Shown piece by piece: positions 8,365 to 15,218 of a stretch of 15,218 bases of DNA. Position 1 is the first letter of the stretch. Every line of letters starts with the position of its first letter. The position numbers were made by a program, and so were the translations under genes. The notes under the pieces were generated by a model, which worked only from the letters and a program-made list of their open reading frames with translations, made no database searches and was not told the origin of the DNA. This DNA is from Entophlyctis helioformis (taxonomy: Eukaryota; Chytridiomycota; Chytridiomycetes; Chytridiales; Chytriomycetaceae), in contig JAHLKH010000394.1 of NCBI GenBank assembly GCA_025526915.1, positions 1 through 15,218 on the forward strand, written 5' to 3'.

Positions 8365-10430
8365 ATGAGCAACAGCGGCAGTGGCGGCGCAGCTGGGAAC
8401 CCAGGGGGACCAAAACCCAATGCGTACTTCTTCCTCGATAGGAACATGCCCTGCGGCGAAGACTATGCAGGCTTCCCGATCGTCTTGTATTCTTCCAGTA
8501 GTGAAGCACAAACGTTAGCAAGGCAGATCCTCGCCAACCTTGCCAACGTTGAGGGGGAGTTCTTCAACGACTACGGCTGCTCATCAGCAACCGTGCGTCC
8601 AGCACTCGACTCGTTGCGCTACCAGTCGTCGCTCAGATGCTCCGAGTTAGTCGACGAGGCGCTCAAGATTGGGGCTAAGCCGTTGCCAGAGGCAGGCAGC
8701 AAGAACCCCATCCTGTGCCCGGACCGCTGTGACCTTGCAGTATCGACGTTCAAGATGGTGCTCCGCAACGCCACAGCCTGCCCATCTGCCTGGACTCAAG
8801 CCATGGACAACCGCAACAACACCATCGATCGTTACGAGACGTACTGCAAGTCGATAGGCCCGCAGAGCGGCAATACGTGCAACAAAGGTGCAGTCTTTGA
8901 GCGCGACCTGTGCGGTAAGTGGCCTCTGCTCTTGCTCTCCTCCTGCCAGTCTGTCAGTCTGCCTCTGCCCCCTCTGCTCTGCGTGCTTTGGTTGTGGTGG
9001 TTGTGGTTGTGCACCAGCGGTTGATGCAGGAGCGTTGGCTTGGCAGCAGCCAAGGCAAGCCAGCATCATCCAAGCCGGCACACCAGCCATCAGCCAGCGT
9101 TGGTTGTGCGCTGGTGCGGCTGCCCAAGTGTCAACTCATGCACCAGCGGCGCCTGCTTGCCTCTATCGATCGGCCAGCAGATGGCTGGCAGGATGCGTTG
9201 TGGCTGCATCTCCTTCCCCGCAAAGCACCATCGCGACACCCCGCCCCCCTTTCCTCTGTCGTGTTGCCCTGCCCCATCCACCACCCACTGCAGCCAGCAG
9301 CTGGTAGCCAGCCAAGACGCGCACATACAGCCTGCAGCACAGCGACACAGACAGACTGGGCCATCGACTGGGGCTTGCTTGGCCCCGCTTCACTCGAGCC
9401 GAGCGGCAGTCTGGTCTGCTCACTGTCGCCTGTCTGCTCGTTGTCGATTGTCTTGCGCAGGCTGGTCACCTTGTGTCACCTCCAATACTTGCCTTTTTTG
9501 GACAGTGAGCCCTCTGCAGCGACTGACTTGTGCACCTTGAACAGGCTGGCGCTCAGAGAGTGTGGCCATTGCCCAGTGCAAGACCAACATCAAGGATCCG
9601 TGCTGCATCACACTTCTTGCCAAGCTCGCACCCGAGTCTTCCTCTGGCGGCATGCCCTCGGTCTGGGTTGGTGTCATCATCGGCATCGCGGTTACCATCC
9701 TTGCTGCGATCGCGTTCTTCTTGTTCCGAGGCAAGCAAGGAAAGATACTCAAAGCGCTGAGCGACATTTCACGCAGCAGCCTGCTCCGACCAAGCCTCCA
9801 AAGGCAGCTGATGATGCATCTACTCCGGTTGGAACTGCCCCTGATGCCATCGTGTTCCCTCGACCCGTATCGATCGCATCAGCATCTGTGTTGTCCTCTG
9901 TGTCCTCTCCCTCGGCTGGATACGCAGCGTCAACTGGATCCCCTCGATCTGCCAGACACGAGCCTTCTTCTGCTGGTGGATCTGTGCATCTTTCAGCGCC
10001 ATCGACTGCGAACATGGCTGTCCCGTCCCCAGCTGTCGTGCTCGACAAGAGCCTGTACCAAGAGCCCAAGGAACAGACATCGTACATCCAAGCCATGCCA
10101 GCTGACAACCGTTCGCAGCTTTCTGAGCTGCCGCCCGTCAAGATTGCTGCCTCGTCTGGTTCTGCCTCTGGATCTGGCGCGCGCGCGTCTGGCTCAGACG
10201 ATCCCGACCAGATGTACCTGATTGCTGAGGCTAGATCGTCGTTCAATCCAGCGTACCAGCAGTATCCCATCATGGAGGCATCGACTGCGCACATCAATCC
10301 CATTGCACCCATTGCATCCACAAGCATTACGGTACCTGTGCCTCTGCCAGCCAAGCGCTGGCGTCACAATCAGCAGGCACCTCACTCGCAGGACTCTGTG
10401 TCGCAGACGCAGCAGACCCACGGTGTCTAA
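8365..10430 (+). CDS. Cys-rich single-pass membrane protein with shared cytoplasmic tail (gene B)
   Basis: Two exons, 8365-8914 and 9545-10430, join in phase (G|GC). The N-terminal part has about 12 Cys (including LCPDRC, DPCC), several N-glycosylation sites (NAT, NNT) and no recognisable conserved fold. Then come a membrane segment (VWVGVIIGIAVTILAAIAFFLF), RGKQ, a Pro/Ser-rich tail and the ~165-aa segment shared with gene A. The last ~40 aa (KRWRHNQQ...QTHGV) are unique; stop TAA 10428-10430. The frame slips by one missing base between about 9735 and 9790, plausibly in GGAAAGA, since one added A there restores the tail frame. Without it the protein would end shortly after the membrane helix in a wrong frame. 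ATG 8365 is not followed by a signal peptide although the Cys/N-glycan pattern looks extracellular, so a 5' exon may be missing. Similar Cys-rich single-pass proteins are common in chytrids as uncharacterised genes; function unknown. Confidence 0.75.
8915..9544 (+). other. 630-nt intron of gene B
   Basis: Donor GTAAGT at 8915, branch-like ACTGAC about 20 nt before the end, acceptor TTGAACAG ending at 9544. The phase closes exactly (G|GC, Gly). It contains CT-rich and GTGGTT-rich low-complexity sequence and is much longer than the other complete introns here (82-175 nt). A long open frame crossing it is not coding. Confidence 0.85.
9814..10312 (+). repeat. Right arm of ~500-bp inverted repeat (tail of gene B)
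   Basis: Counterpart of 6488-6985. The two arms are about 2.8 kb apart and enclose both ectodomains and the shared promoter. Homology starts at TGCATCTAC (about 9815) and ends at CATCAATCCCATTGC[A/G]CCCAT (about 10312). Confidence 0.92.
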
Positions 10431-10734
10431 ACTGCATTCCCGTTGGCTCACTGGAGACTGCCGCTGATCGCCACCTGCAGCACCATCATCACCTGTCCTG
10501 ATCCTCGTCTCCCAGTCCCGACGCCTACACATCCATCCATCATTTTCTGTCTGGAACGTTGTCTTTGACTCACATGGCCACGGTGTGCTGTCCTTGGACT
10601 GCGTTCCAGCTATACTCATCTCTCAATACATCTTCATTCTCTTTTGCAAGCGTGCAGGTGGCTGGTAGCTAAGAAGCCGCCATGGCAGTTCACAGGACGA
10701 CAACTGAGGAGGAAGACGCATGCCAATTGTCAGA
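10431..10734. other. Intergenic region between gene B and Gypsy copy B
   Basis: This 304-bp stretch is the 3' flank of gene B (plus) and lies past the stop of the Gypsy open frame (minus). I see no LTR ends, no polypurine tract on the element's sense strand and no continuation of the interrupted 7TM receptor. A 3'-UTR/polyadenylation role for the AT-richer part near 10610-10650 is only a guess. Confidence 0.35.
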
Positions 10735-13080
10735 CTATTGCTTGTAGCTCAGACACCAGATTGCACAGGCTGCGTCAGATCCATTGAGCGGCGCTACAGC
10801 TCCCCTTGACGAGGGATCCTCTGGAAAACAATCGGCACAGACAGAGAAGGAAGCCACGTTCACGGCAAATGCCTCTACGGCATGGCGGCGGCTGCGACAG
10901 ACCGGCGGTTGTGCTGGGAGGGCAGCGAGGCACTGGTCCAGCAGATCAGGTGCAGTCTCGTGCAACTCGGCCTCTGAGCGGTACTTGTTGTGGTGTGGGC
11001 CGTAGCCAAGGTACGAGACCACAAAGGAGCGGCGGCCGTTGCGAGCGACCTTGTGTCCCACAATCGCGTCAATCTCCCATTCAGCTGCTGCAGGGTCATC
11101 AGCAAAGGCGACTGCAGGCGGCTGAGCAGGCAGTGGCCGGCCTGGGAAAGCGTCGGCTGGATCGCGATACGGCTTCAGCAGACGGACATGGAACCACGGA
11201 TGCAGGCGATGCATGGTCGGATGCAGAGCCAGCTTGCAGTTGAGACCATCCAGTGCGGCGTTGACCTCTGTGATCGGGAATGGACCCAGCCAGTTGGGCA
11301 GGAACGCATTGGGACGGTGCGTGTCGGTGGGCCACACAATGCCAGCGGCTTGCAGCATGACCATGTCGCCGACAGCGTAGGCAGGAGCATCCCGGCGGTG
11401 CCGATCGGCGTTGCGCTTCTGTCGTTCTTGAGCCTTGACCAGGTTGGCTGTGGCATCCACGCGAGCCTTGTCAATGGCAGCGAGCAGGTCGCGGACAGCA
11501 GGTGGCGATGATGCTGCAGGCTCATGTGGCAGCGTGCGAGGCTCGAGGCCAAAGGCGAGAAAGTACGGAGCATAGCCGGTCGATGCGCTTTGAGCAGAGT
11601 TGAGTGCGTGGACAGCCGCATCGAGCATGTGCTCCCAGTTGCTGCCGCGGTGGTTGGCGTACTTGGACAGCAGGTCCTTGAGCGTGCGGATGGTGCGTTC
11701 GGACTGACCGTCGGTCTCCTGGTGGCGGGCCGTTGCCATGACTTGCTCAATGTCCAGCGCCGCACAGAGCGCCGTCCAGAAGGCAGACAGGAAGCGAGCG
11801 TCGCGGTCCGAGACGATAGACGACGGCAGGCCGTGGCCAGCGAGCACCCATCGGTTGAGGAACAGTGCGGCAAGATCCTCGGCAGTCGCGTCGCGTCGCG
11901 TCGGCACGCACTTGACAAGCTTTGTCAGGCGATCCACAACCACAAACAGAGCGTCGTTGCCCTCGTCCGACATGGGCAGCAAGGCAATGTCGCAGGCCAC
12001 AGACTGGAAGCGGTCGGCAGGGATGGGCAACGGGTGCAGCAGACCGGCAGGCGCCTGCGTCGACGAGTTGAACCGCTGGCAGGCGTCGCACGAGCTCACA
12101 AAGCGACCGACCGACGCAGCCATGTCTGGCCAGTAGTAGTGCGCACGCAGACGGCGAACAGTGCGGGCTTGTCCCTGGTGGCCGGCATGGGCCGGCTCGT
12201 GGGCCAAGGTGAGCAGGTCGGTGCGCGCTTGACCCTGTGGGATGTACATGCGACCCTCGTAGAACCACAGGCCGTCGACCAGCTCGAGTTTGGCTGCCAA
12301 CTGACGCTCGTGCAGAGCAGCATCAGCAGGATCGGCCTTCCAGCGAGCGACGTTGAGCAGGAACGGATCGGCAGCCAGCAGCGGACGGATGCGAGCAGCG
12401 ATGCCAGAGATGACCGTCGTCAGGGCAGACACTTCAACCGTCGAGCGGCAGCGGGCACAGTGCGGAGCAACCGTCACATGGCGCGACAGCATGTCAGCCA
12501 GGTGGTTCTCACCGCCCTGGATGTACTGGACAGTCGCGTCAAACTCTTGCAGCTCCATGATCCAGCAAGCCTGGCGGTACAACAGCTTGGGCTGCGTCGA
12601 GATCCAGCGTAGCGATGCATGGTCGGTGTGGATGGTGAAATGCACGCTGAGCAGGTAGTGTCGGTACTTGTCGCAGGTGTCCACGATCGCCAGCATCTCG
12701 CGCTCGTGGGTCGGGTAGTTGCGCTCCGCATCGTTGAGCTTGCGCGAGTAGAACGAGACCGGATGGATCTTGGCCGTGCCGTCCGCATCAACATGCTTCT
12801 GGCCAATCCAGCCACCAATGGCAAACTCGGATGCGTCCGTATACACGTGCGTCTCCAGCGACGGGTCAAAGTACTTGAGCACCGGAGCGTTCGTGATGGC
12901 GTCCAGAAGAAAGTCCACAATGGCCCACTTGGCCTCGTCCATCACAAAGGGCACGTCCTTGCGCAGCATGTCCGTGAGCGGCACACAGATGTCGGCATGG
13001 TCTTTGATGAAATCCTTGACCCACACGACCTGCCCAATTAAGCGTCGCAGATCGCCAACCGACCCAATGATCGGCCGAGT
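10735..13080 (-). CDS. Ty3/Gypsy chromovirus pol: RT connection, RNase H, integrase, chromodomain
   Basis: One open frame to a TAG at 10735. It stays open upstream to 13173, but the first ~31 codons overlap the 7TM receptor in another frame and are not element sequence. Numbering from 13173: RT thumb/connection 33-108 (LRRLIGQ, ITNAPVLKYFD); RNase H 110-235 with YTDAS (D113), THERE and HTDH (D184); integrase zinc finger H325, H329, C362, C365; integrase core D395, D456, E492 with exactly 35 residues between the last two, the DD35E signature; C-terminal chromodomain about 696-745 (EWEIDAIVGHK...FVVSYLGYG), which marks a chromovirus. Gag, protease and the RT fingers/palm are absent, so it cannot transpose alone. 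Chromodomains direct integration to modified histones. The catalytic residues and long open frame suggest recent insertion. Confidence 0.93.
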   Translation of the reverse strand, partial: TRPIIGSVGDLRRLIGQVVWVKDFIKDHADICVPLTDMLRKDVPFVMDEAKWAIVDFLLDAITNAPVLKYFDPSLETHVYTDASEFAIGGWIGQKHVDADGTAKIHPVSFYSRKLNDAERNYPTHEREMLAIVDTCDKYRHYLLSVHFTIHTDHASLRWISTQPKLLYRQACWIMELQEFDATVQYIQGGENHLADMLSRHVTVAPHCARCRSTVEVSALTTVISGIAARIRPLLAADPFLLNVARWKADPADAALHERQLAAKLELVDGLWFYEGRMYIPQGQARTDLLTLAHEPAHAGHQGQARTVRRLRAHYYWPDMAASVGRFVSSCDACQRFNSSTQAPAGLLHPLPIPADRFQSVACDIALLPMSDEGNDALFVVVDRLTKLVKCVPTRRDATAEDLAALFLNRWVLAGHGLPSSIVSDRDARFLSAFWTALCAALDIEQVMATARHQETDGQSERTIRTLKDLLSKYANHRGSNWEHMLDAAVHALNSAQSASTGYAPYFLAFGLEPRTLPHEPAASSPPAVRDLLAAIDKARVDATANLVKAQERQKRNADRHRRDAPAYAVGDMVMLQAAGIVWPTDTHRPNAFLPNWLGPFPITEVNAALDGLNCKLALHPTMHRLHPWFHVRLLKPYRDPADAFPGRPLPAQPPAVAFADDPAAAEWEIDAIVGHKVARNGRRSFVVSYLGYGPHHNKYRSEAELHETAPDLLDQCLAALPAQPPVCRSRRHAVEAFAVNVASFSVCADCFPEDPSSRGAVAPLNGSDAACAIWCLSYKQ
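10735..13080 (-). mobile_element. 5'-truncated Ty3/Gypsy chromovirus fragment (copy B)
   Basis: This is the element-level extent of the pol fragment. The 5' (right) boundary is placed at 13075-13085 because element-like sequence (RPIIGSVGDL) takes over from the receptor's TM4 there. The 3' (left) boundary is not resolved beyond the stop codon. No LTR or target-site duplication was seen. Copy A at 4207-5235 is a shorter fragment of the same family in the same orientation. Confidence 0.85.
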
Positions 13081-13657
13081 CCCCAGATAAGTGTCACGAA
13101 CCAGACGACGCCGAGCAGCATGGTAAGTTGTTTCTGTCAACGGCACAGAGGGGCAATGGAGGAGCATGCACAAGACGCAGTGCGATGGTCAGCCATTCCG
13201 AACGGTGTTGGCATGTCTTGGCACAATGCAAACGCAAACACACGGACAGACACGCGGACAGAAGCAGTCGCTGGACCGGCAGACTCACCTTGGTCGGGTG
13301 CGACTTTTCCATGACAATCAGCCAGTAGTTGCATCCAGAGATGGCAAGCAGCGTGAAAACGCTGGCAACTGCCAGCGTCTGCAGTCCGAACCCTTGCCAC
13401 GTACACACGGTCGGATTCGTGAAGATGGTCACCGGCTCGTTGAAACTCGCGATGTGCGTGACGAGCATGATGATTGACCACGCTGCGTCGCACGCCGTGA
13501 GATTCAGATTGAGAATCACCTCGGTGGCTGCGAGCAGCGTCGGCGAGCGCAGGATAGACATGAGCAGCACGGCGTTGGAGATGAGCGACAGGATAATGAG
13601 GATGATGACAATGACATGGATGGCCGTGTTTTCGCCTGTGATGCCGTCGCCAGCCAT
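13080..13657 (-). CDS. Rhodopsin-like 7TM receptor, 5' part, cut off in TM4 by Gypsy sequence
   Basis: Exon 1 (13657-13289, 123 codons) and exon 2 (13133 to about 13080) join in phase 0 over a 155-nt GT-AG intron (GTGAGT ... TTGACAG, with a CTGAC branch motif). Visible class A marks: TM1 about residues 13-36 with SNAVLL (N28, position 1.50); TM2 with LTACD (D57, position 2.50); C85 before TM3 for the usual disulfide; TM3 ending ISGCNYWLIV, so CNY replaces D/E-R-Y; TM4 QLTMLLGVVWFVTLIWG with the conserved Trp. TM5-7 and the tail are missing. The frame is open upstream to 13969, but ATG 13657 gives the expected short N-terminus. The protein would be a plasma-membrane G-protein-coupled receptor of unknown ligand, and as it stands is probably non-functional. 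Confidence 0.75.
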
Positions 13658-14549
13658 TGCGAGACGATTGAGTGTGAGTGCGAGTGTGAGAGTGTGCGAG
13701 TGTGTTTCTGTGAAGAGCACTCTGCACAGAAGCAACAAGGAAAGAAACGGCGCAGAGTTTTTGGTCTCGCCAGTCGGTGCAACGTCATTCGTGTGGTTTT
13801 GGAATGCAACATGCATGACGTCACCGACCATTGCCAGGAACTCAGCCAGGTACATGTATATTGTGATCGCATGCATGTAATAGGAGCCACTCACGCGTTC
13901 TTGGTTGTGGTGACGAGTCTCGATGCTCTGGAGCAGCACAGCTCGGAACAGCTTGGCCTTGTCTTGCATTGCATGTCATTGAGACAGCGCTTGCCGACCA
14001 CCGTGGACTGCACGGCCGAGCATCTGACGGCATTGCTGTCTGCCAAGGCTGCTCATGGAGCGAGCGTCTGCTTGTCGGCTGCTCGTCACACTCGGCATTG
14101 GAAGTCTCGATGGCTTTGGCATCACAAACAACTGCCGTCAAGCTGACTGACGCAAGATGGGAAGCCAGCATGTGGCGGTTGCCATTGACCAATGGCGATG
14201 TGCAAGGCTTCATTGCGAACCTCAGCAGTACTCAAGGTGGGGTCCGGCCAAGTGTTGGTGACGCTGGCTACAAACGACCTCGCCAGCACACCCTCATTGC
14301 TGGTCACCAGCATCACGATCGTGCAGAGATGCGAGCGCACACTCTGCAGATGAGCAGCACGGCGCACGGCGACTCTGGTTGACAAACAAGCGAGACTGAT
14401 GGGCGGGTTGCAACGTCTTGGACGACGGCGGATGGAAGCCAGCGTACTCGTTTGGCATTGTGGAGGTTGGTCAACAGCAACGGTACAACAGAGCCTTTAT
14501 AGTTGATGTGATAATAGGACGAGATACGACAGAGGCTGGATCAGGAGCA
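13658..14549. promoter_or_regulatory. Upstream region of the 7TM receptor, with a CRE palindrome
   Basis: No gene is supported in these 892 bp. They contain the receptor's 5' flank and the 3' flank of the GPI-protein gene. Near the receptor start is a GAGTGT/GTGTGAG-rich imperfect repeat (about 13670-13706). A perfect TGACGTCA (13816-13823), the ATF/CREB-type site, lies about 160 bp upstream of the receptor ATG. The rest (13900-14500) shows nothing recognisable. Confidence 0.4.
13670..13706. repeat. GAGTGT-type imperfect microsatellite
   Basis: Degenerate repeats of GAGTGT/GTGCGA just upstream of the receptor start codon, probably in its 5' leader. It resembles the GT/GA tract just upstream of the Rab6 start. 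Confidence 0.7.
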
Positions 14550-15163
14550 TCAGAGCACAAGCGACGAGGCAGCAGCAAGCAGGAGCGAGCCAGCAAGCGA
14601 GGCAGCGTTGGACATGGCGCTGCTGTACACGGGCTTGTAGTCGTCGGAGCCGGCCGGCGTGGTGGTGGCAGTGGCCACAGCGGTCGCCTTGGCAGTCGTG
14701 GCAGCAGCAACAGCCGTGGTCTTGGGGGCCGACGGCACAGTGGTGGCAGGAGCCTCCTTGACGGGAATGTCGAGCGTCACATCAGCGCACTCGTGGAGGA
14801 GAGGAGCCTGCAGAAGCGAACGAGACGGATGCAGTGGTGGTTGACATCGAGGTTGAGGTGGTCAGCACATGGACATGCAGAAGGACAGCCAGCGATTGCA
14901 AGCGGCAGGCGGATGGCATGGGAGGACATGGCATGGGAGGGCACTCACGCCGTTGCCGTTGTCCGAGATGATCTGGATGGTGGCAGGCGACTTGGCGTCG
15001 GCGGCGCTGACACCAGACAGGTCGACCGGGATGGTGTAGTTGTCCTTCTTGGTGACGACCAGGCTGCCGATCTTGAGCGGGAACGACGTTGGGTTGGCGC
15101 CGATGCCCAGGTTGACGGTGATGGTGGTGTTGCCGTCGCCCTCTCTGATGGTGAGGTTGGACT
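14550..15163 (-). CDS. GPI-anchored secreted protein, BIM1/X325-like, last two exons
   Basis: The penultimate exon (about 15163-14949) and last exon (14807-14550) join in phase 0 over a 141-nt GT-AG intron. The joined reading includes GANPTSFPLKIGSL, YTIPVDLSG, ATIQIISDNGNG and HECADVTLDIP. The order NPT..F, IPVDL, ATIQI and CADVT resembles the X325/BIM1 family, secreted GPI-anchored copper-binding proteins related to lytic polysaccharide monooxygenases. The Cys usually found before IP is Thr here. After this domain comes a Thr/Ala/Pro linker of about 40 aa, then a GPI signal: small residues (SSAMSNAAS) and a hydrophobic end (SLLLAAASSLVL). Three N-glycosylation sites (NLT, NTT, NYT) fit secretion. 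The signal peptide and N-terminal copper His lie beyond the right edge. The GPI call is firm; the family call is moderate. Confidence 0.7.
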
Positions 15164-15218
15164 CTGGGCAGCAGCAGCAGCGGGAGGGAGGGGCAGAGAG
15201 AGGGGGCAGAGGGAGAGA
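15164..15218 (-). other. Intron of the GPI-protein gene (partial, runs off right edge)
   Basis: On the minus strand this is a pyrimidine-rich tract (CTCT/CCCT runs, then CTGCTGCTGCTGCCCAG) ending at a CAG acceptor before the penultimate exon. An alternative acceptor two bases later (CAGAG) is possible. Upstream exons lie outside the window. Confidence 0.65.

Noticed and set aside
8919..9544. Open frame extending gene B tail upstream through 8919
   Set aside because: The stretch before 9545 is an intron with clean donor, branch site and acceptor that join the exons in phase.
10600..10734. LTR or polypurine tract beside Gypsy copy B
   Set aside because: No TG...CA ends were found and the only purine/pyrimidine run has the wrong strand orientation.
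13081..13173. First ~31 residues of the Gypsy open frame as element sequence
   Set aside because: They overlap the receptor intron and TM4 exon, and show no similarity to reverse transcriptase.
13658..13969. In-frame N-terminal extension of the 7TM receptor to 13969
   Set aside because: It is His/Thr/Leu repeats from a GAGTGT microsatellite and unlike a receptor N-terminus; ATG 13657 fits better.
13969..14382. 137-codon plus-strand open frame
   Set aside because: No family resemblance and no supporting neighbours; overlaps other open frames equally well.

Overview
The window looks like GC-rich nuclear DNA from an early-diverging, probably chytrid-like fungus. The reasons are GT-AG introns of about 80-630 nt with CTGAC-type branch sites, a Rab6-type first exon, a DOMON/cytochrome b561/cytochrome b5/flavin-reductase fusion, a rhodopsin-like 7TM receptor, a GPI-anchored secreted protein and chromodomain-bearing Ty3/Gypsy sequence. 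Lineage placement is inference from gene content. I see no tRNA, rRNA, CRISPR array or bacterial-style operon.

Left part (1-4160): the minus strand carries the first coding exon of a Rab6/Ypt6 GTPase (572-638), whose intron runs off the left edge. It shares a 160-bp divergent promoter with a plus-strand membrane redox enzyme (about 799-4160). That gene's domains are easy to read, but its frame breaks about ten times by single-base indels, mostly in homopolymers, so it is either full of assembly errors or a young pseudogene.

Middle part (4207-10734): an internal, frameshifted 1,029-bp Ty3/Gypsy fragment (4207-5235, minus) is followed by about 1.2 kb of unassigned sequence. Then come two divergently transcribed single-pass membrane protein genes sharing a 260-bp promoter (minus 6394-8104; plus 8365-10430). 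Their ectodomains are unrelated, but about 500 bp of their cytoplasmic tails is nearly identical, forming an inverted repeat. This modular receptor pair is the most interesting feature of the window.

Right part (10735-15218): a second, intact-frame Ty3/Gypsy fragment (RT connection, RNase H, integrase, chromodomain; minus 10735 to about 13080) abuts, and apparently interrupts, a rhodopsin-like 7TM receptor gene (minus, start 13657) inside its fourth membrane helix. After about 0.9 kb of upstream sequence come the last two exons of a GPI-anchored secreted protein resembling the BIM1/X325 copper-binding family (minus, 14550-15163), which continues past the right edge.

Working together: Rab6 acts in Golgi traffic, the redox fusion and the two receptor-like proteins are predicted at membranes, and the GPI protein at the cell surface. 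No single pathway is implied. The two Gypsy fragments lie in the same orientation and flank the membrane-gene pair, so the locus is prone to rearrangement.
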